This document shows, in pieces, positions 37,187 to 46,624 of a DNA stretch of 64,000 nt. Made by a program: the position numbers and the translations under genes. The stretch is from assembly GCA_023435725.1 (NCBI GenBank), contig JAEYRD010000201.1, forward strand, positions 16,599-80,598, read 5' to 3'. Origin of the DNA: Pseudomonadota bacterium (GTDB taxonomy: Bacteria > Pseudomonadota > Alphaproteobacteria > Rhizobiales > Xanthobacteraceae). The notes beneath the pieces are model-generated. The model saw only the letters and a program-made list of their open reading frames with translations, searched no databases and was not told the origin of the DNA. Positions within the stretch are counted from its first letter, which is position 1. Each line of letters opens with the position of its first letter.

Positions 37187-38371
37187 TCACATTGCCGCCT
37201 TGAGGGCAGCGAAGCCGCGATCGAGATCGGCCTTGAGATCGTCGATGCTTTCGAGCCCGATATGCAGCCGCAGCGTCGGGCCGCCGGGAGACCATTTCGT
37301 AGCGGTGCGATAGGCGTCGCAATCGAAGGGAATCACGAGGCTCTCGAAGCCGCCCCAGGAGAAGCCCATGCCGAACAGCTTGAGTGTGTCGAGCATGGTG
37401 TCGACCGCCTTCTGCGGCGCCGGCTTCAAGACGATGCTGAACAGGCCGGAGGCGCCGGTGAAGTCGCGCTTCCAGATCGCGTGGCCCGGGTCGGTCTCGA
37501 GCGCCGGATGCAGGACGCGCGCGACCTCGGGTCTGGCCGCGAGCCAGCGCGCCATGTCGAGCCCGGAACGATGATGCTGCGCCAGCCGCACCGACAGCGT
37601 GCGCAGGCCCCGCAGCGCCAGGAAGACATCATCAGGACCGGCGCAGACGCCGAGCAGGCGGATGCCTTCGGCGATCTGCGGCCAGGCCTTGGCGTTAGCG
37701 GAGATCGTGCCGAACATGATGTCGGAATGGCCGCCGATATATTTGGTGGCCGCCTGCATGCTGATGTCGACGCCCTGCTCGAGCGAGCGATGATAGAGCG
37801 GGGTCGCCCAAGTGTTGTCGTCGATGACGAGCGCGCCGCGAGCATGCGCGACCTCGGCGATGGCGCGGATGTCCGGCATCTCGAAGGACTGTGAGCCCGG
37901 CGCCTCGACCAGCACCGCGCGGGTGTTGGGCTTGAACAGCTTTTCGATGCCCGCGCCGATCAGCGGATCGAAATAGCTGGTCTCGACGCCATAGCGGGCG
38001 AGCATGCCGTTGCAGAAATTGCGCGAGGGACGATAGACGTTGTCGCAGACCAGCAGATGGTCGCCGGCCTTCAGCACCGAAAGCAGGGTGGTGGAGATCG
38101 CAGCGAGACCTGACGGCGCGATGCCGACGCCGGCGCATTGCGGCCCCTCCAGCGCCATCAGCGTCTCCTGGAACGCCTTGGTGGTGGGGGTGCCATGGCG
38201 GCCGTACTGGAACTCGCCGCGATGGGCATGCAGGTCCTCGGCGGTCGGATAGAGCACGGTCGAACCGTGAAAGACCGGCGGATTGACGAACCCCTTCTGC
38301 GCCTTGGTGTCGCGGCCGGAGGTAACCAGCCGGGTCTCGGCGTGCTGTCGGGAGGGGTGCGAGGAATCCAT
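37187..38371 (-). CDS. metC: cystathionine beta-lyase
   Basis: The 394-residue PLP enzyme of the Cys/Met metabolism family has FQYGRHGTPTTKAFQETLMA, a PSGLAAISTTLL segment, DNTWATPLY, and QAATKYIGGHSD with the Schiff-base lysine Lys210, together with the C-terminal RLHIGLES. The YGRHGTPT and KYIGGHSD variants are those of MetC rather than MetB or MetZ. It converts cystathionine to homocysteine, pyruvate and ammonia. It is divergent from aapJ across 393 bases. Cysteine synthase lies 5 kb to the right on the same strand, beyond the aap operon. Confidence 0.92.
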   Translation of the reverse strand: MDSSHPSRQHAETRLVTSGRDTKAQKGFVNPPVFHGSTVLYPTAEDLHAHRGEFQYGRHGTPTTKAFQETLMALEGPQCAGVGIAPSGLAAISTTLLSVLKAGDHLLVCDNVYRPSRNFCNGMLARYGVETSYFDPLIGAGIEKLFKPNTRAVLVEAPGSQSFEMPDIRAIAEVAHARGALVIDDNTWATPLYHRSLEQGVDISMQAATKYIGGHSDIMFGTISANAKAWPQIAEGIRLLGVCAGPDDVFLALRGLRTLSVRLAQHHRSGLDMARWLAARPEVARVLHPALETDPGHAIWKRDFTGASGLFSIVLKPAPQKAVDTMLDTLKLFGMGFSWGGFESLVIPFDCDAYRTATKWSPGGPTLRLHIGLESIDDLKADLDRGFAALKAAM

Positions 38372-38764
38372 GCGTCTGCTTTCAAAAGCGCGTTTCCGCT
38401 CGGCGCTTTGCGCCCTGCGGGCCGGCCCAAGGCCGCCGTCGTTAATAACAGAACACAGAAGAGTCCCGTCAACCCCTTGACCCGGCCCGCCAGTCGTTCT
38501 GTGATGCGCAGGTGCTATTCAGTCGCCGCATGTTGAGGGGCTGCCGCGACCTTCGATCCATCTTCTGACCGGACCTTGCGCCACAGCCATAACGGCGGGC
38601 GCCCGCGGCGGGGATTAAGGTATGGCCTCCCGGGATGGGCGAGTGTTCGGCAAGGTTTTCCAGCACGACTCTTGCAAGGCTAGTCTTGGTAGAGCTAGCC
38701 CTGGCAGAGACGATCCTGAGACAACGTTCCTGACCTTGAGACGATTTTGAAAGGCTTTCAGCCC
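38372..38764. other. divergent promoter region metC/aapJ
   Basis: 393 bases with no gene. It should contain the metC promoter (leftward) and the aap operon promoter (rightward). A 15-bp direct repeat lies 56-85 bases before aapJ. gaaagg provides the aapJ ribosome binding site. Confidence 0.55.
38680..38709. repeat. tandem 15-bp direct repeat upstream of aapJ
   Basis: ctagtcttggtagag (38680-38694) is followed directly by ctagccctggcagag (38695-38709); 12 of 15 positions match. Its place in the promoter or leader of the amino-acid uptake operon makes it a possible tandem regulator site, or simply a short duplication. Confidence 0.6.
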
Positions 38765-39781
38765 ATGAAACGCGTAACCCTGGCTCTCACTCTCGCTCTC
38801 GCTGCCGGCCTGACCACCCAAGCAGCCGATGCGCAAACGCTCAAGACCGTCAAGGACCGGGGTGTGCTGTCCTGCGGCGTCAGCCAGGGTCTGCCGGGCT
38901 TCTCCTCGCCCGACGACAAGGGCAACTGGACCGGGCTCGACGTCGATGTCTGCCGCGCCGTCGCTGCCGCCATCTTCAACGATCCGACCAAGATCAAGTT
39001 CGTGCCGCTGTCCGCCAAGGATCGCTTCACGGCGCTGCAATCCGGCGAAGTCGACGTGCTCTCGCGCAACACTACCTGGACGATCTCGCGCGATACCTCG
39101 CTCGGCGCCAACTTTACCGGTGTGACCTACTACGACGGACAGGGCTTCATGGTGAAGAAGTCGCTCAAGGTGAATTCGGCGCTCGAACTCAATAGCGCCT
39201 CCGTTTGCGTGCAGACCGGCACCACCACCGAGCAGAATCTCGCCGACTACTTCAAGGCCAACAACATGAAGTACGAGGTGATCGCGTTCGGCACCAATGA
39301 CGAAACGGTCAAGGCCTACGAAGCTGGCCGCTGCGATGTCTTCACCACCGACCAGTCGGGCCTGTACGCCAACCGCCTGAAGCTGGCCAATCCCAACGAT
39401 CACATGGTGCTCCCTGAGATCATCTCGAAGGAGCCGCTCGGACCGATGGTGCGGCACGGCGACGACCAGTGGTTCGACATCGTGAAGTGGACGCTGTTTG
39501 CAATGGTCACCGCAGAAGAGCTCGGCGTGACCTCGAAGAACGTCGACGAGAAGGCCAAGTTGGAAAATCCGGAGCTGAAGCGTGTGCTCGGCACCGACGG
39601 CAATTTCGGTGAACAGCTCGGCCTCACCAAGGACTGGGTGGTCCGGATCGTGAAGTCAGTCGGTAATTACGGCGAGGTCTTCGATCGCAATGTCGGCTCG
39701 GGCTCGCCGCTCGCCATCAATCGCGGTCTCAACAATCTCTGGAACAAGGGCGGTCTCCAGTACGCGCCGCCGATCCGCTGA
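38765..39781 (+). CDS. aapJ: general L-amino acid ABC transporter, substrate-binding protein
   Basis: The 338-residue periplasmic protein has a signal peptide (MKRVTLALTLALAAGLTTQA, then ADAQ) and the family-3 solute-binding fold with RGVLSCGVSQGLPGFSSPDD, GLDVDVCRAVAAAIF, SRNTTWTISRD and GLYANRLKL, all typical of AapJ. It captures a broad range of L-amino acids for the AapQM/P importer. The ATG at 38765 has gaaagg upstream. It is first of aapJQMP, which in rhizobia is a main amino-acid uptake system and is needed for symbiosis. Confidence 0.95.
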   Translation: MKRVTLALTLALAAGLTTQAADAQTLKTVKDRGVLSCGVSQGLPGFSSPDDKGNWTGLDVDVCRAVAAAIFNDPTKIKFVPLSAKDRFTALQSGEVDVLSRNTTWTISRDTSLGANFTGVTYYDGQGFMVKKSLKVNSALELNSASVCVQTGTTTEQNLADYFKANNMKYEVIAFGTNDETVKAYEAGRCDVFTTDQSGLYANRLKLANPNDHMVLPEIISKEPLGPMVRHGDDQWFDIVKWTLFAMVTAEELGVTSKNVDEKAKLENPELKRVLGTDGNFGEQLGLTKDWVVRIVKSVGNYGEVFDRNVGSGSPLAINRGLNNLWNKGGLQYAPPIR

Positions 39782-39807
39782 TTTCGCCTGATCCGCGGCT
39801 CGCGGCG

Positions 39808-41013
39808 ATGAGCACCGAGGCCCGTAAACCGCCAGCCCAGATTGCGCTGAAGATCAGGCGCATTCTGGGGGGCAAGACTGGCTGGAATGGCGTCGCCGTC
39901 CAGTTTGTCTTCGCGGCGGTTCTGGGCTGGATTGCCTATGAAATCGTCTCCAACACCCGCGCCAACCTCGAAAACCAGCACATTGCCGCCGGCTTCGGCT
40001 TCCTCCGGAACAATGCCGGCTTCGACGTCAACCAGACTCTGATTTCCTATACCGGCTCGGACACGTTCCTGCGCGTGTTCGTTGTCGGGCTTTTGAACAC
40101 GCTCCTGGTCTCGGTGGTAGGCATCGTCTTTGCCACCGTGATCGGCTTCATCGTCGCGTTGTGCCGGCTGTCGCCCAACTGGCTCCTGTCGCGCGTTGGC
40201 GAGATTTACGTCGAAATCATCCGCAACCTGCCGGTGCTGTTCCAGATCCTGTTCTGGTACCTGGCGGTGCTGGCGGCCCTGCCAAATCCGCGGCAGAGCA
40301 TTTCGCTTCTCGGCATCGTCTTTATCAGCAATCGCGGACTGGTCATTCCCCGCCCGATCGGCGAGAGCGGATTTGAGCCGTTCCTTTCGGCGCTGGCGCT
40401 CGGCATCGTCGGCGCGCTGGCTCTTCGCATCTATGCGCGGCGTGCGCTGTTTCAGCGCGGGCAGATGATCCGCATCTGGCCCTATGTGCTGGGCCTGCTG
40501 TTGGGGCTGCCGCTCGTCACCATGCTGGTGTTCGGTTTGCCCTTCACCTTCGAGCTGCCGCAGCTCAAGGGATTCAATTTCGCCGGCGGCTCGCGGATCA
40601 TTCCGGAGTTCGTGGCCCTGACGGTGGCCCTGTCGACCTATACCGCCGCCTTCATCGCCGAGATCGTCCGCGCCGGCATCCTGTCCGTGCACAAGGGACA
40701 GATGGAGGCGGGATCCTCGCTTGGCCTCAGCCGCGGCACCACGCTCCGATTGATCGTCGTGCCGCAGGCGATGCGCGTCATCGTGCCGCCGCTGACCAAC
40801 CAGTATCTCAACCTCACCAAGAATTCTTCGCTGGCGGTCGCGATCGGCTATCCTGACCTCGTCTCGGTATTCGCCGGCACGTCGCTGAGCCAGACCGGGC
40901 AGGCAATCGAGATCATCGCCATGACGATGGGCGTCTATCTCCTGATCTCTCTCGTCACCAGCGCTGTCATGAGCGTGTACGGTTGGCGCGTCAGCCGGAG
41001 CCTTGGCGCATGA
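39808..41013 (+). CDS. aapQ: general L-amino acid ABC transporter, permease
   Basis: The 401-residue inner-membrane protein has an N-terminal region with periplasmic loop (FLRNNAGFDVNQTLISY, typical of AapQ), followed by a permease domain with the EAA loop (EAGSSLGLSRGTTLRLIVVP) near residue 310 and NQYLNLTKNSSLAVAIGY. It forms the channel with AapM. Its TGA overlaps the aapM ATG by four bases. Length matches the rhizobial protein. Confidence 0.95.
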   Translation: MSTEARKPPAQIALKIRRILGGKTGWNGVAVQFVFAAVLGWIAYEIVSNTRANLENQHIAAGFGFLRNNAGFDVNQTLISYTGSDTFLRVFVVGLLNTLLVSVVGIVFATVIGFIVALCRLSPNWLLSRVGEIYVEIIRNLPVLFQILFWYLAVLAALPNPRQSISLLGIVFISNRGLVIPRPIGESGFEPFLSALALGIVGALALRIYARRALFQRGQMIRIWPYVLGLLLGLPLVTMLVFGLPFTFELPQLKGFNFAGGSRIIPEFVALTVALSTYTAAFIAEIVRAGILSVHKGQMEAGSSLGLSRGTTLRLIVVPQAMRVIVPPLTNQYLNLTKNSSLAVAIGYPDLVSVFAGTSLSQTGQAIEIIAMTMGVYLLISLVTSAVMSVYGWRVSRSLGA

Positions 41014-42530
41014 GCGATATCACCTCGTCCAGCTTCGTCCGCCGGGACCTGCTCACCGAGCGTCCCGCGCCGGTGAAGACCACGGGCTTCATAGGCCTGG
41101 TGCGCACCCGCCTGTTCAACTCGCCGACCAACATCCTGCTCACGATCGTGGGCGCCTTGCTGCTCTGGTTCACCATCGTTCCATCCGTCAGGTTCCTGAT
41201 GGTCAACGCGGTCTGGACCGGCAACGATCGTGCGGCGTGCCTGCCCGAGAATGCCGGCTTCGCGGTTGGCGCCTGCTGGCCGTACATCCAGGCCAAGCTG
41301 CCGCAATTGATTTACGGCTTCTATCCCGAGGCTGAGCGCTGGCGGGTCAACCTCGCGCTGATCCTGGCAGCAGTTCTGCTGTTGCCGCTGCTCGTCCCGC
41401 GCTTGCCGGCGAAGGGGCTCAACGCGGGCCTGTTCTTCTTCGCCTTTCCGGTGGTTGCATTCTTCCTGCTGCATGGCGGCGGGATCACCGGCTTCGGCCT
41501 GAGCTGGACGGCCGGACTGCTGCAATTGTTCGACGACAGCATCATGAGCGCCGGGCAGGGTCTGCTGGATCTCGGCAAGACCTCGGCCATCGCGCCGTTG
41601 CTGTGGGTCATCGGCCATCTCATCCTGCTGGTCGGCACGGCGATCTCCTGGCTGATCTTTCCGCTGACCTGGCTGCGCGATCAGATGCAGGCGACCGGCC
41701 AGTCGGTCTGGGCCGATTTCGCCATCACGACCGTCGTCGTCTCCCTGATCGCCTTCCGGCTTGGTGGCGGGGTACGTGCGGGCTGGCGCACGCTCGCCTC
41801 GAGCCTCGCCACCTTCGTCGCCATCGCGATCGTGATCAAGCTGATGGATCTCGATCACGGCGGATTGCCCGTCGTGCAGACGAGGCTGTGGGGCGGGCTT
41901 CTGGTGACGCTGGTGGTCTCCGTCACCGGGATCGTCACATCGCTGCCGATCGGCATTGCGCTGGCTCTCGGCCGCCGCTCCACCATTCCGCTGATCCGGA
42001 TCTTCTCGATCGCCTTCATCGAGTTCTGGCGCGGCGTACCGCTGATTACCGTGCTGTTTTTTGCGACCTACATGCTGCCCTTGTTCCTGCCCGGCAATTT
42101 CACGGTCGACGGGCTGGTGCGCGCGCTGATCGGAATCGCGCTGTTCACGGGCGCCTACCAGGCCGAGAACGTACGCGGCGGGTTGGCTGCGATCCCGCGC
42201 GGGCAGGGCGAGGCTGCGGCTGCGCTGGGGCTGTCCTGGTGGAAGACGACCTCGTTGATCGTGCTGCCGCAGGCGCTGCGCCACGTCATTCCGAACCTCG
42301 TCAACAGCTTCATCTCGCTGTTCAAGGACACTTCGCTCGTTTCGATCGTGGCGCTGTTCGATTTGCTCGGTTCCCTGCGAGCGTCATTCGCGGATCCGAA
42401 GTGGTCGACGCCGTCGACGTTGTTCACCGGCTTCGCTTTTGCCGGTATCATCTATTTCATCTTCTGCTTTGGAATGTCGCGCTACTCGCTCTTCGTCGAG
42501 CACCGCCTCAACGCCCACCGCCGCAACTGA
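41010..42530 (+). CDS. aapM: general L-amino acid ABC transporter, permease (extended)
   Basis: The 506-residue permease is the AapQ partner. The C-terminal part (about 300-500) is the usual permease domain, with EFWRGVPLI, GAYQAENVRGGLAAIPRGQG and EAAAALGLSWWKTTSLIVLP as the EAA loop. The N-terminal 300 residues are longer than in the classical Rhizobium AapM, which is near 385 residues; the extra part includes additional hydrophobic segments (for example LLWVIGHLILLVGTAISWLI). It starts by ATGA overlap with aapQ and ends 12 bases before aapP. Fusion or frameshift is unlikely, as the frame is continuous and codon use is uniform. Confidence 0.93.
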   Translation: MSDITSSSFVRRDLLTERPAPVKTTGFIGLVRTRLFNSPTNILLTIVGALLLWFTIVPSVRFLMVNAVWTGNDRAACLPENAGFAVGACWPYIQAKLPQLIYGFYPEAERWRVNLALILAAVLLLPLLVPRLPAKGLNAGLFFFAFPVVAFFLLHGGGITGFGLSWTAGLLQLFDDSIMSAGQGLLDLGKTSAIAPLLWVIGHLILLVGTAISWLIFPLTWLRDQMQATGQSVWADFAITTVVVSLIAFRLGGGVRAGWRTLASSLATFVAIAIVIKLMDLDHGGLPVVQTRLWGGLLVTLVVSVTGIVTSLPIGIALALGRRSTIPLIRIFSIAFIEFWRGVPLITVLFFATYMLPLFLPGNFTVDGLVRALIGIALFTGAYQAENVRGGLAAIPRGQGEAAAALGLSWWKTTSLIVLPQALRHVIPNLVNSFISLFKDTSLVSIVALFDLLGSLRASFADPKWSTPSTLFTGFAFAGIIYFIFCFGMSRYSLFVEHRLNAHRRN

Positions 42531-42542
42531 TCGAGCTCCACC

Positions 42543-43283
42543 ATGTCCGCTGACCCCATCGTCAAGATTTCCGGCCTCAACAAATGGTACGGCGAGTTTC
42601 ACGTGCTGCGCGACATCGACCTCGAGGTCCACAAGGGCGAGCGCATCGTGATCTGCGGCCCCTCGGGCTCCGGCAAGTCGACGCTGATCCGCTGCATCAA
42701 CGCGCTCGAGGAATTCCAGGAAGGCCAGATCGTCGTCGACGGCATCGAGCTCGGGCCGAACCTCAAGCACATCGACGCGGTGCGCCGCGAAGTCGGCATG
42801 GTGTTCCAGAGCTTCAATCTCTTCCCGCATCTCACGGTGCTGGACAATTGCACGCTGGCGCCGATCTGGGTGCGCAACATTCCCAAGAAGGACGCCGAGG
42901 CGACCGCGATGAAATTCCTGGAGCGGGTCAAGATCCCGCACCAGGCCAACAAGTTTCCGGGACAGATGTCCGGAGGCCAGCAGCAGCGTGTCGCGATCGC
43001 GCGCGCACTGACGATGAACCCGAAGGTGATGCTGTTCGACGAGCCCACCTCGGCGCTCGATCCGGAGATGGTCAAGGAGGTGCTCGACACCATGGTCGAC
43101 CTCGCCAGGGAAGGCATGACCATGCTGGTCGTCACCCACGAGATGGGTTTTGCCCGCGAGGTCGCCAACCGCGTGGTGTTCATGGACGCCGGTCAGATCA
43201 TCGAGGCCAATACGCCCAATGAGTTCTTCGCCACGCCCCAGCACGCGCGCACCAAGCTCTTCCTGAGCCAGATTTTGCGGTGA
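42543..43283 (+). CDS. aapP: general L-amino acid ABC transporter, ATP-binding protein
   Basis: The 246-residue ATPase has Walker [10 protein letters not shown] at 39-47, signature [15 protein letters not shown], Walker [15 protein letters not shown] and switch histidine in VVTHEMGFA. It energises AapQM. The set is complete (J, Q, M, P in order). It ends convergent with cysteine synthase, 70 bases apart. Confidence 0.96.
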   Translation: MSADPIVKISGLNKWYGEFHVLRDIDLEVHKGERIVICGPSGSGKSTLIRCINALEEFQEGQIVVDGIELGPNLKHIDAVRREVGMVFQSFNLFPHLTVLDNCTLAPIWVRNIPKKDAEATAMKFLERVKIPHQANKFPGQMSGGQQQRVAIARALTMNPKVMLFDEPTSALDPEMVKEVLDTMVDLAREGMTMLVVTHEMGFAREVANRVVFMDAGQIIEANTPNEFFATPQHARTKLFLSQILR

Positions 43284-43353
43284 CCTCGCAGGGTGGGCGC
43301 ATTCGGGCCGTACCGTGGCCCCGGCGGCTTCAAGCGCCCGAAAGCCTCTCGAC

Positions 43354-44388
43354 CTAGACGAACGGCGGCTTGATGTTGCTGCGCTTCTCCAGCCACTCCG
43401 GCACCGGGAGGTTCTTGGCGCGCATGAAATCCGCGTTGAACAGCTTTGACTGATAGCGGCTGCCGGAATCGCAGAGCACCGTGACGATCGTCTTGCCGGG
43501 CCCGAGCTGCCTGGCGAGGCGCATGGCGCCGACGATGTTGACGCCGGTCGAGCCGCCGAGGCACAGGCCTTCGTGCTGGAGCAGTTCGTAGATGACGCTC
43601 ACGGCTTCCGCATCGGGAATGAGATAGGCGTCATCGACCTTCGCGGTCTCGACGATCGCGGTCGCGCGGTTGAGGCCGATGCCTTCGGTGATCGAGCCGC
43701 CGGGCGTCGCCTTGGCATCGCCCGTCCTGAAGTATTCGTACATGCCGGCGCCGTGCGGGTCGGCACAGGCGATCCTGACGTTCTTGTTCTTCTCTTTCAG
43801 ATAGCGGCTGATGCCGGCGAGCGTGCCGCCGCTGCCGACCGAACAGACGAAACCGTCGACCTTGCCGCCGGTCTGCTCCCAGATCTCCGGCCCTGTGGAC
43901 TCGTAATGCGCCTTGGCGTTGTCGAGGTTATTCCACTGGTCGGCGAACAGCACGCCATTGGGCTCGGTCTTGCGCAACTCGTCCGCGAGGCGGCGGCCGA
44001 CATGCTGGTAGTTGTTGGGATTGGCATAGGGCAGGGCGGGGACTTCGATCAGCTCGGCGCCGCACAGCTTCAGAAAGTCTTTCTTCTCCTGGCTCTGCGT
44101 CTCCGGGATCACGATCAGCGTGCGGTAACCACGGGCGCTGGCGACGACAGCGAGCCCGATGCCGGTGTTGCCGGCGGTCGCTTCGACCACGAGACCGCCG
44201 GGCTTGAGCTCGCCGCGCTTCTCCGCCTCCAGGATCATCCATTTGCCAGCCCGGTCCTTGACCGACTGGCCCGGATTCATGAACTCAGCCTTGCCCAGGA
44301 TGGTGCAGCCGGTCAGTTCCGAGGCGCGCTTGAGCTTGATCAGCGGAGTGTCGCCGATGGCTTCGACAACGTCGTTTCGAATGGTCAT
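43354..44388 (-). CDS. cysK: cysteine synthase A
   Basis: The 344-residue PLP enzyme has IGDTPLIKL, NPGQSVKDRAGKWM with the Schiff-base Lys44, EATAGNTGIGLAVVASARGY (substrate loop), VGSGGTLAGISRYLKEK for phosphate binding, and GLCLGGSTGVN. It joins O-acetylserine and sulfide to give cysteine. The C-terminal extension (about 320-344) is slightly longer than in E. coli CysK, as in many alphaproteobacteria. A cystathionine beta-synthase function is unlikely because there is no CBS regulatory domain. It is monocistronic. Confidence 0.93.
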   Translation of the reverse strand: MTIRNDVVEAIGDTPLIKLKRASELTGCTILGKAEFMNPGQSVKDRAGKWMILEAEKRGELKPGGLVVEATAGNTGIGLAVVASARGYRTLIVIPETQSQEKKDFLKLCGAELIEVPALPYANPNNYQHVGRRLADELRKTEPNGVLFADQWNNLDNAKAHYESTGPEIWEQTGGKVDGFVCSVGSGGTLAGISRYLKEKNKNVRIACADPHGAGMYEYFRTGDAKATPGGSITEGIGLNRATAIVETAKVDDAYLIPDAEAVSVIYELLQHEGLCLGGSTGVNIVGAMRLARQLGPGKTIVTVLCDSGSRYQSKLFNADFMRAKNLPVPEWLEKRSNIKPPFV

Positions 44389-45145
44389 GTCGGGGGAAAA
44401 TCACTAGCAAGGGGTTGAGCGGGTTTGGCCCGAACCTAGTGCTTGCCAGGCCAAAGGGGAAGGCTTTTGCGCTGCGGCGAAACGGGCTGAAGTGCCCGCC
44501 GAAGCAGCGATATTCCGGCAAGAGAGGCTGGCCCGGGTCACGCGGCGGGACATCGGCAGGAGAATAAGGCTGATCGCCGTTAGAGGGTAGAAGATAACGA
44601 TGGTCATGTGCGCCGTGACCGCCAGTTTCCGCCTCGGGCGACGCGTGTGGATAAGGAAGAGCATGCCCGACGGGCCTCCTCGACAACATGGTGGCGCGCG
44701 GAAGACGGAGGTCATATCTGCCCTGAGGATGGGTGTTCGTCTCGCGGTTGACGGCTTCGTGAAAATGGTCGGCCGGGCTGCTGAAGCCGCATGGCTGCTG
44801 TTGCAGGTCGGCGCGGCCTGATCGTGCAGAGCTGGCCCGGTGTGGCGCCAATATCACATGAAATCTTGGTAAGCTTGATCGCGTTTCCCAATGTTTCGGG
44901 AATGAGAAAAATCACTGCAAGACAGGCACATTGTTCATTTTCGTGTCCCCCATATCAGCGCATTTGGGTGTGCGCTTCGCGGGTGCGGCACTGTCCCGCT
45001 GTTCCGCGCCCGGCTAGTATGGATGTCAGGTTCCGCAGAAAGCTCCACCTGTGAACGAGTTGCAGAAAGCCCCCCGACTGTCCGACCGCGAATCGGCTAA
45101 TCCGGCTGCGCGGTGGCGGGTCGATCTGCCCGGCAGGGGGTGGAT
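44389..45145. other. long intergenic region upstream of the RND operon
   Basis: 757 bases without a supported gene between divergent cysK and the efflux operon. Open frames on both strands (44600-44821 plus, 44404-44715 minus) overlap each other. The minus one has a hydrophobic run (TIVIFYPLTAISLILLP) but no family. No TetR or MarR-type regulator, which often sits beside efflux operons, is present. The area 44870-44950 is AT-richer and may hold the efflux promoter. Confidence 0.5.
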
Positions 45146-46624
45146 GTGACACAGGATGTTCCTGCGATCGCCATGCGGCGGTCCCCTGGCTCTGCGTCTC
45201 GGATGCTGCGTGCAGCGGGCTGGGTTGCGGTGCTGTGCTGGGCTGCCAGCTCGGGGGCTTGCGTGCTGACGCAGGATCTTCCGGATCCCGCGCTCGACGT
45301 TCCCACGCAGTACAAATACGCGGGCAAGGGGGATGCGCCGCCGTCACTGGATTGGTGGCGCGGCTTCCGCTCCACGGAACTGACGCAGCTGATGGAAGAG
45401 GCGCAGACCGTCAATCTGGACATCGCCGCCGCCGTCGCGCGCATCGTCCAGGCCGATGCACAGGCGCGGCAGGCGGGCGCGGCGCTGCTGCCGAGCCTGT
45501 CGGGAAGCGGATCCGAGACCTATTCGCGGACCTCGGGCTCATCGTCCTCCGGTCTCACCAACGGCGGCCGCGAGGTCGTCAATTATTCGGCTTCGCTGAG
45601 CGCGAGCTACCAGCTCGATTTCTGGGGCCAGAACCGCGACGCGCTGCAGACGGCGGAGGAAACCGCCAATGCGAACCGCTTCGATCGCGACGTCGTCGCG
45701 CTGACGACGCTTGCGGGCGTCGCCAACGCCTATTTCCAGGTGCTGGCGTCGCAGGACCGCCTACGGACCGCGCAGAACAACATCGCGAGCGCGCAGCGCA
45801 TCCTCGATGCGATCAAGGAGCGCCGCAAGGCCGGTACCGGCACCGATCTGGACGTCGCGCAGCAGGAGAGCGTGCTGGGCAACCAGAAGGCGTCGGTGCC
45901 GCCGCTGCGCCAGACGCTCGACCAGAATGTCAACGCGCTCGCCGTGCTGGTGTCGCGCCCGCCGGAGAGCGTGCGTGTGCGCGGCGGCTCGCTGAACAAC
46001 ATCGCCATCCCCAAGGTCACGCCGGGCCTGCCGTCGGAGATTTTGACGCAGCGGCCGGATATTCGTCGGCAGGAGGCGCAGCTTGCCTCGGCGACTGCGA
46101 ACATCGGCAACGCCCGCGCGCAGTTCTTCCCGACCATCCAGTTGACCGGCAATGGCGGCTATCAGAGCTCGGCACTGGTCTCGCTGTTCCAGCCGCATGC
46201 GGCGTTCTTCCAGCTCGTCGGCAGCGCCACCCAGCCGATCTTCGACGGCGGCAAGATCCTCGGCAATTTCGAGTTCGCCAAGGCGCGGCAGGACGAGCTG
46301 CTTCAGACCTACCGCAAGACCATCGTTCAGTCCTTTGCCGACGTGGACAATGCGCTGTATGCGATCAAGCAGACCACGATCAAGCTGCAATTGCAGCGCG
46401 ATGTCGTCACCTCGTCCCGGCGCGCGTTCGATCTTGCCGAGCAGCAATTGCGCGCCGGCACCGCCGACATCGTGACCGTGCTGAACGTCCAGCAGACACT
46501 ATTTCAGGCGGAAGATGCGTTGTGGCAGGCCCAGCTCGCACGGCTTCTTGCCATCGTCAGCCTGTATCAGGCGCTCGGCGGCGGCTGGGAGCCGAGGATG
46601 GAGAAGCCGGTCAATGCTCTTTAA
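45146..46624 (+). CDS. RND efflux outer-membrane lipoprotein (NodT/OprM family)
   Basis: The 492-residue outer-membrane channel has a signal region ending CWAASSGAC, where the Cys is a lipid attachment candidate. Two OEP repeats follow (DWWRGFRSTELTQLMEEA, then ASLSASYQLDFWGQNRD, and GSATQPIFDGGKILGNFEFA), typical of NodT proteins. It extends the efflux pump through the outer membrane. The GTG at 45146 follows caggggg and is chosen; an ATG at 45173 or a GTG at 45113 are alternatives. The next gene starts within its last codons, so the operon OMF-adaptor-pump-pump is tight. Confidence 0.9.
   Translation: MTQDVPAIAMRRSPGSASRMLRAAGWVAVLCWAASSGACVLTQDLPDPALDVPTQYKYAGKGDAPPSLDWWRGFRSTELTQLMEEAQTVNLDIAAAVARIVQADAQARQAGAALLPSLSGSGSETYSRTSGSSSSGLTNGGREVVNYSASLSASYQLDFWGQNRDALQTAEETANANRFDRDVVALTTLAGVANAYFQVLASQDRLRTAQNNIASAQRILDAIKERRKAGTGTDLDVAQQESVLGNQKASVPPLRQTLDQNVNALAVLVSRPPESVRVRGGSLNNIAIPKVTPGLPSEILTQRPDIRRQEAQLASATANIGNARAQFFPTIQLTGNGGYQSSALVSLFQPHAAFFQLVGSATQPIFDGGKILGNFEFAKARQDELLQTYRKTIVQSFADVDNALYAIKQTTIKLQLQRDVVTSSRRAFDLAEQQLRAGTADIVTVLNVQQTLFQAEDALWQAQLARLLAIVSLYQALGGGWEPRMEKPVNAL

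Noticed and set aside
44404..44715. Minus-strand frame with a hydrophobic segment upstream of cysK
   Set aside because: No Shine-Dalgarno, no family, and a competing frame on the plus strand; the hydrophobic run alone is not enough.
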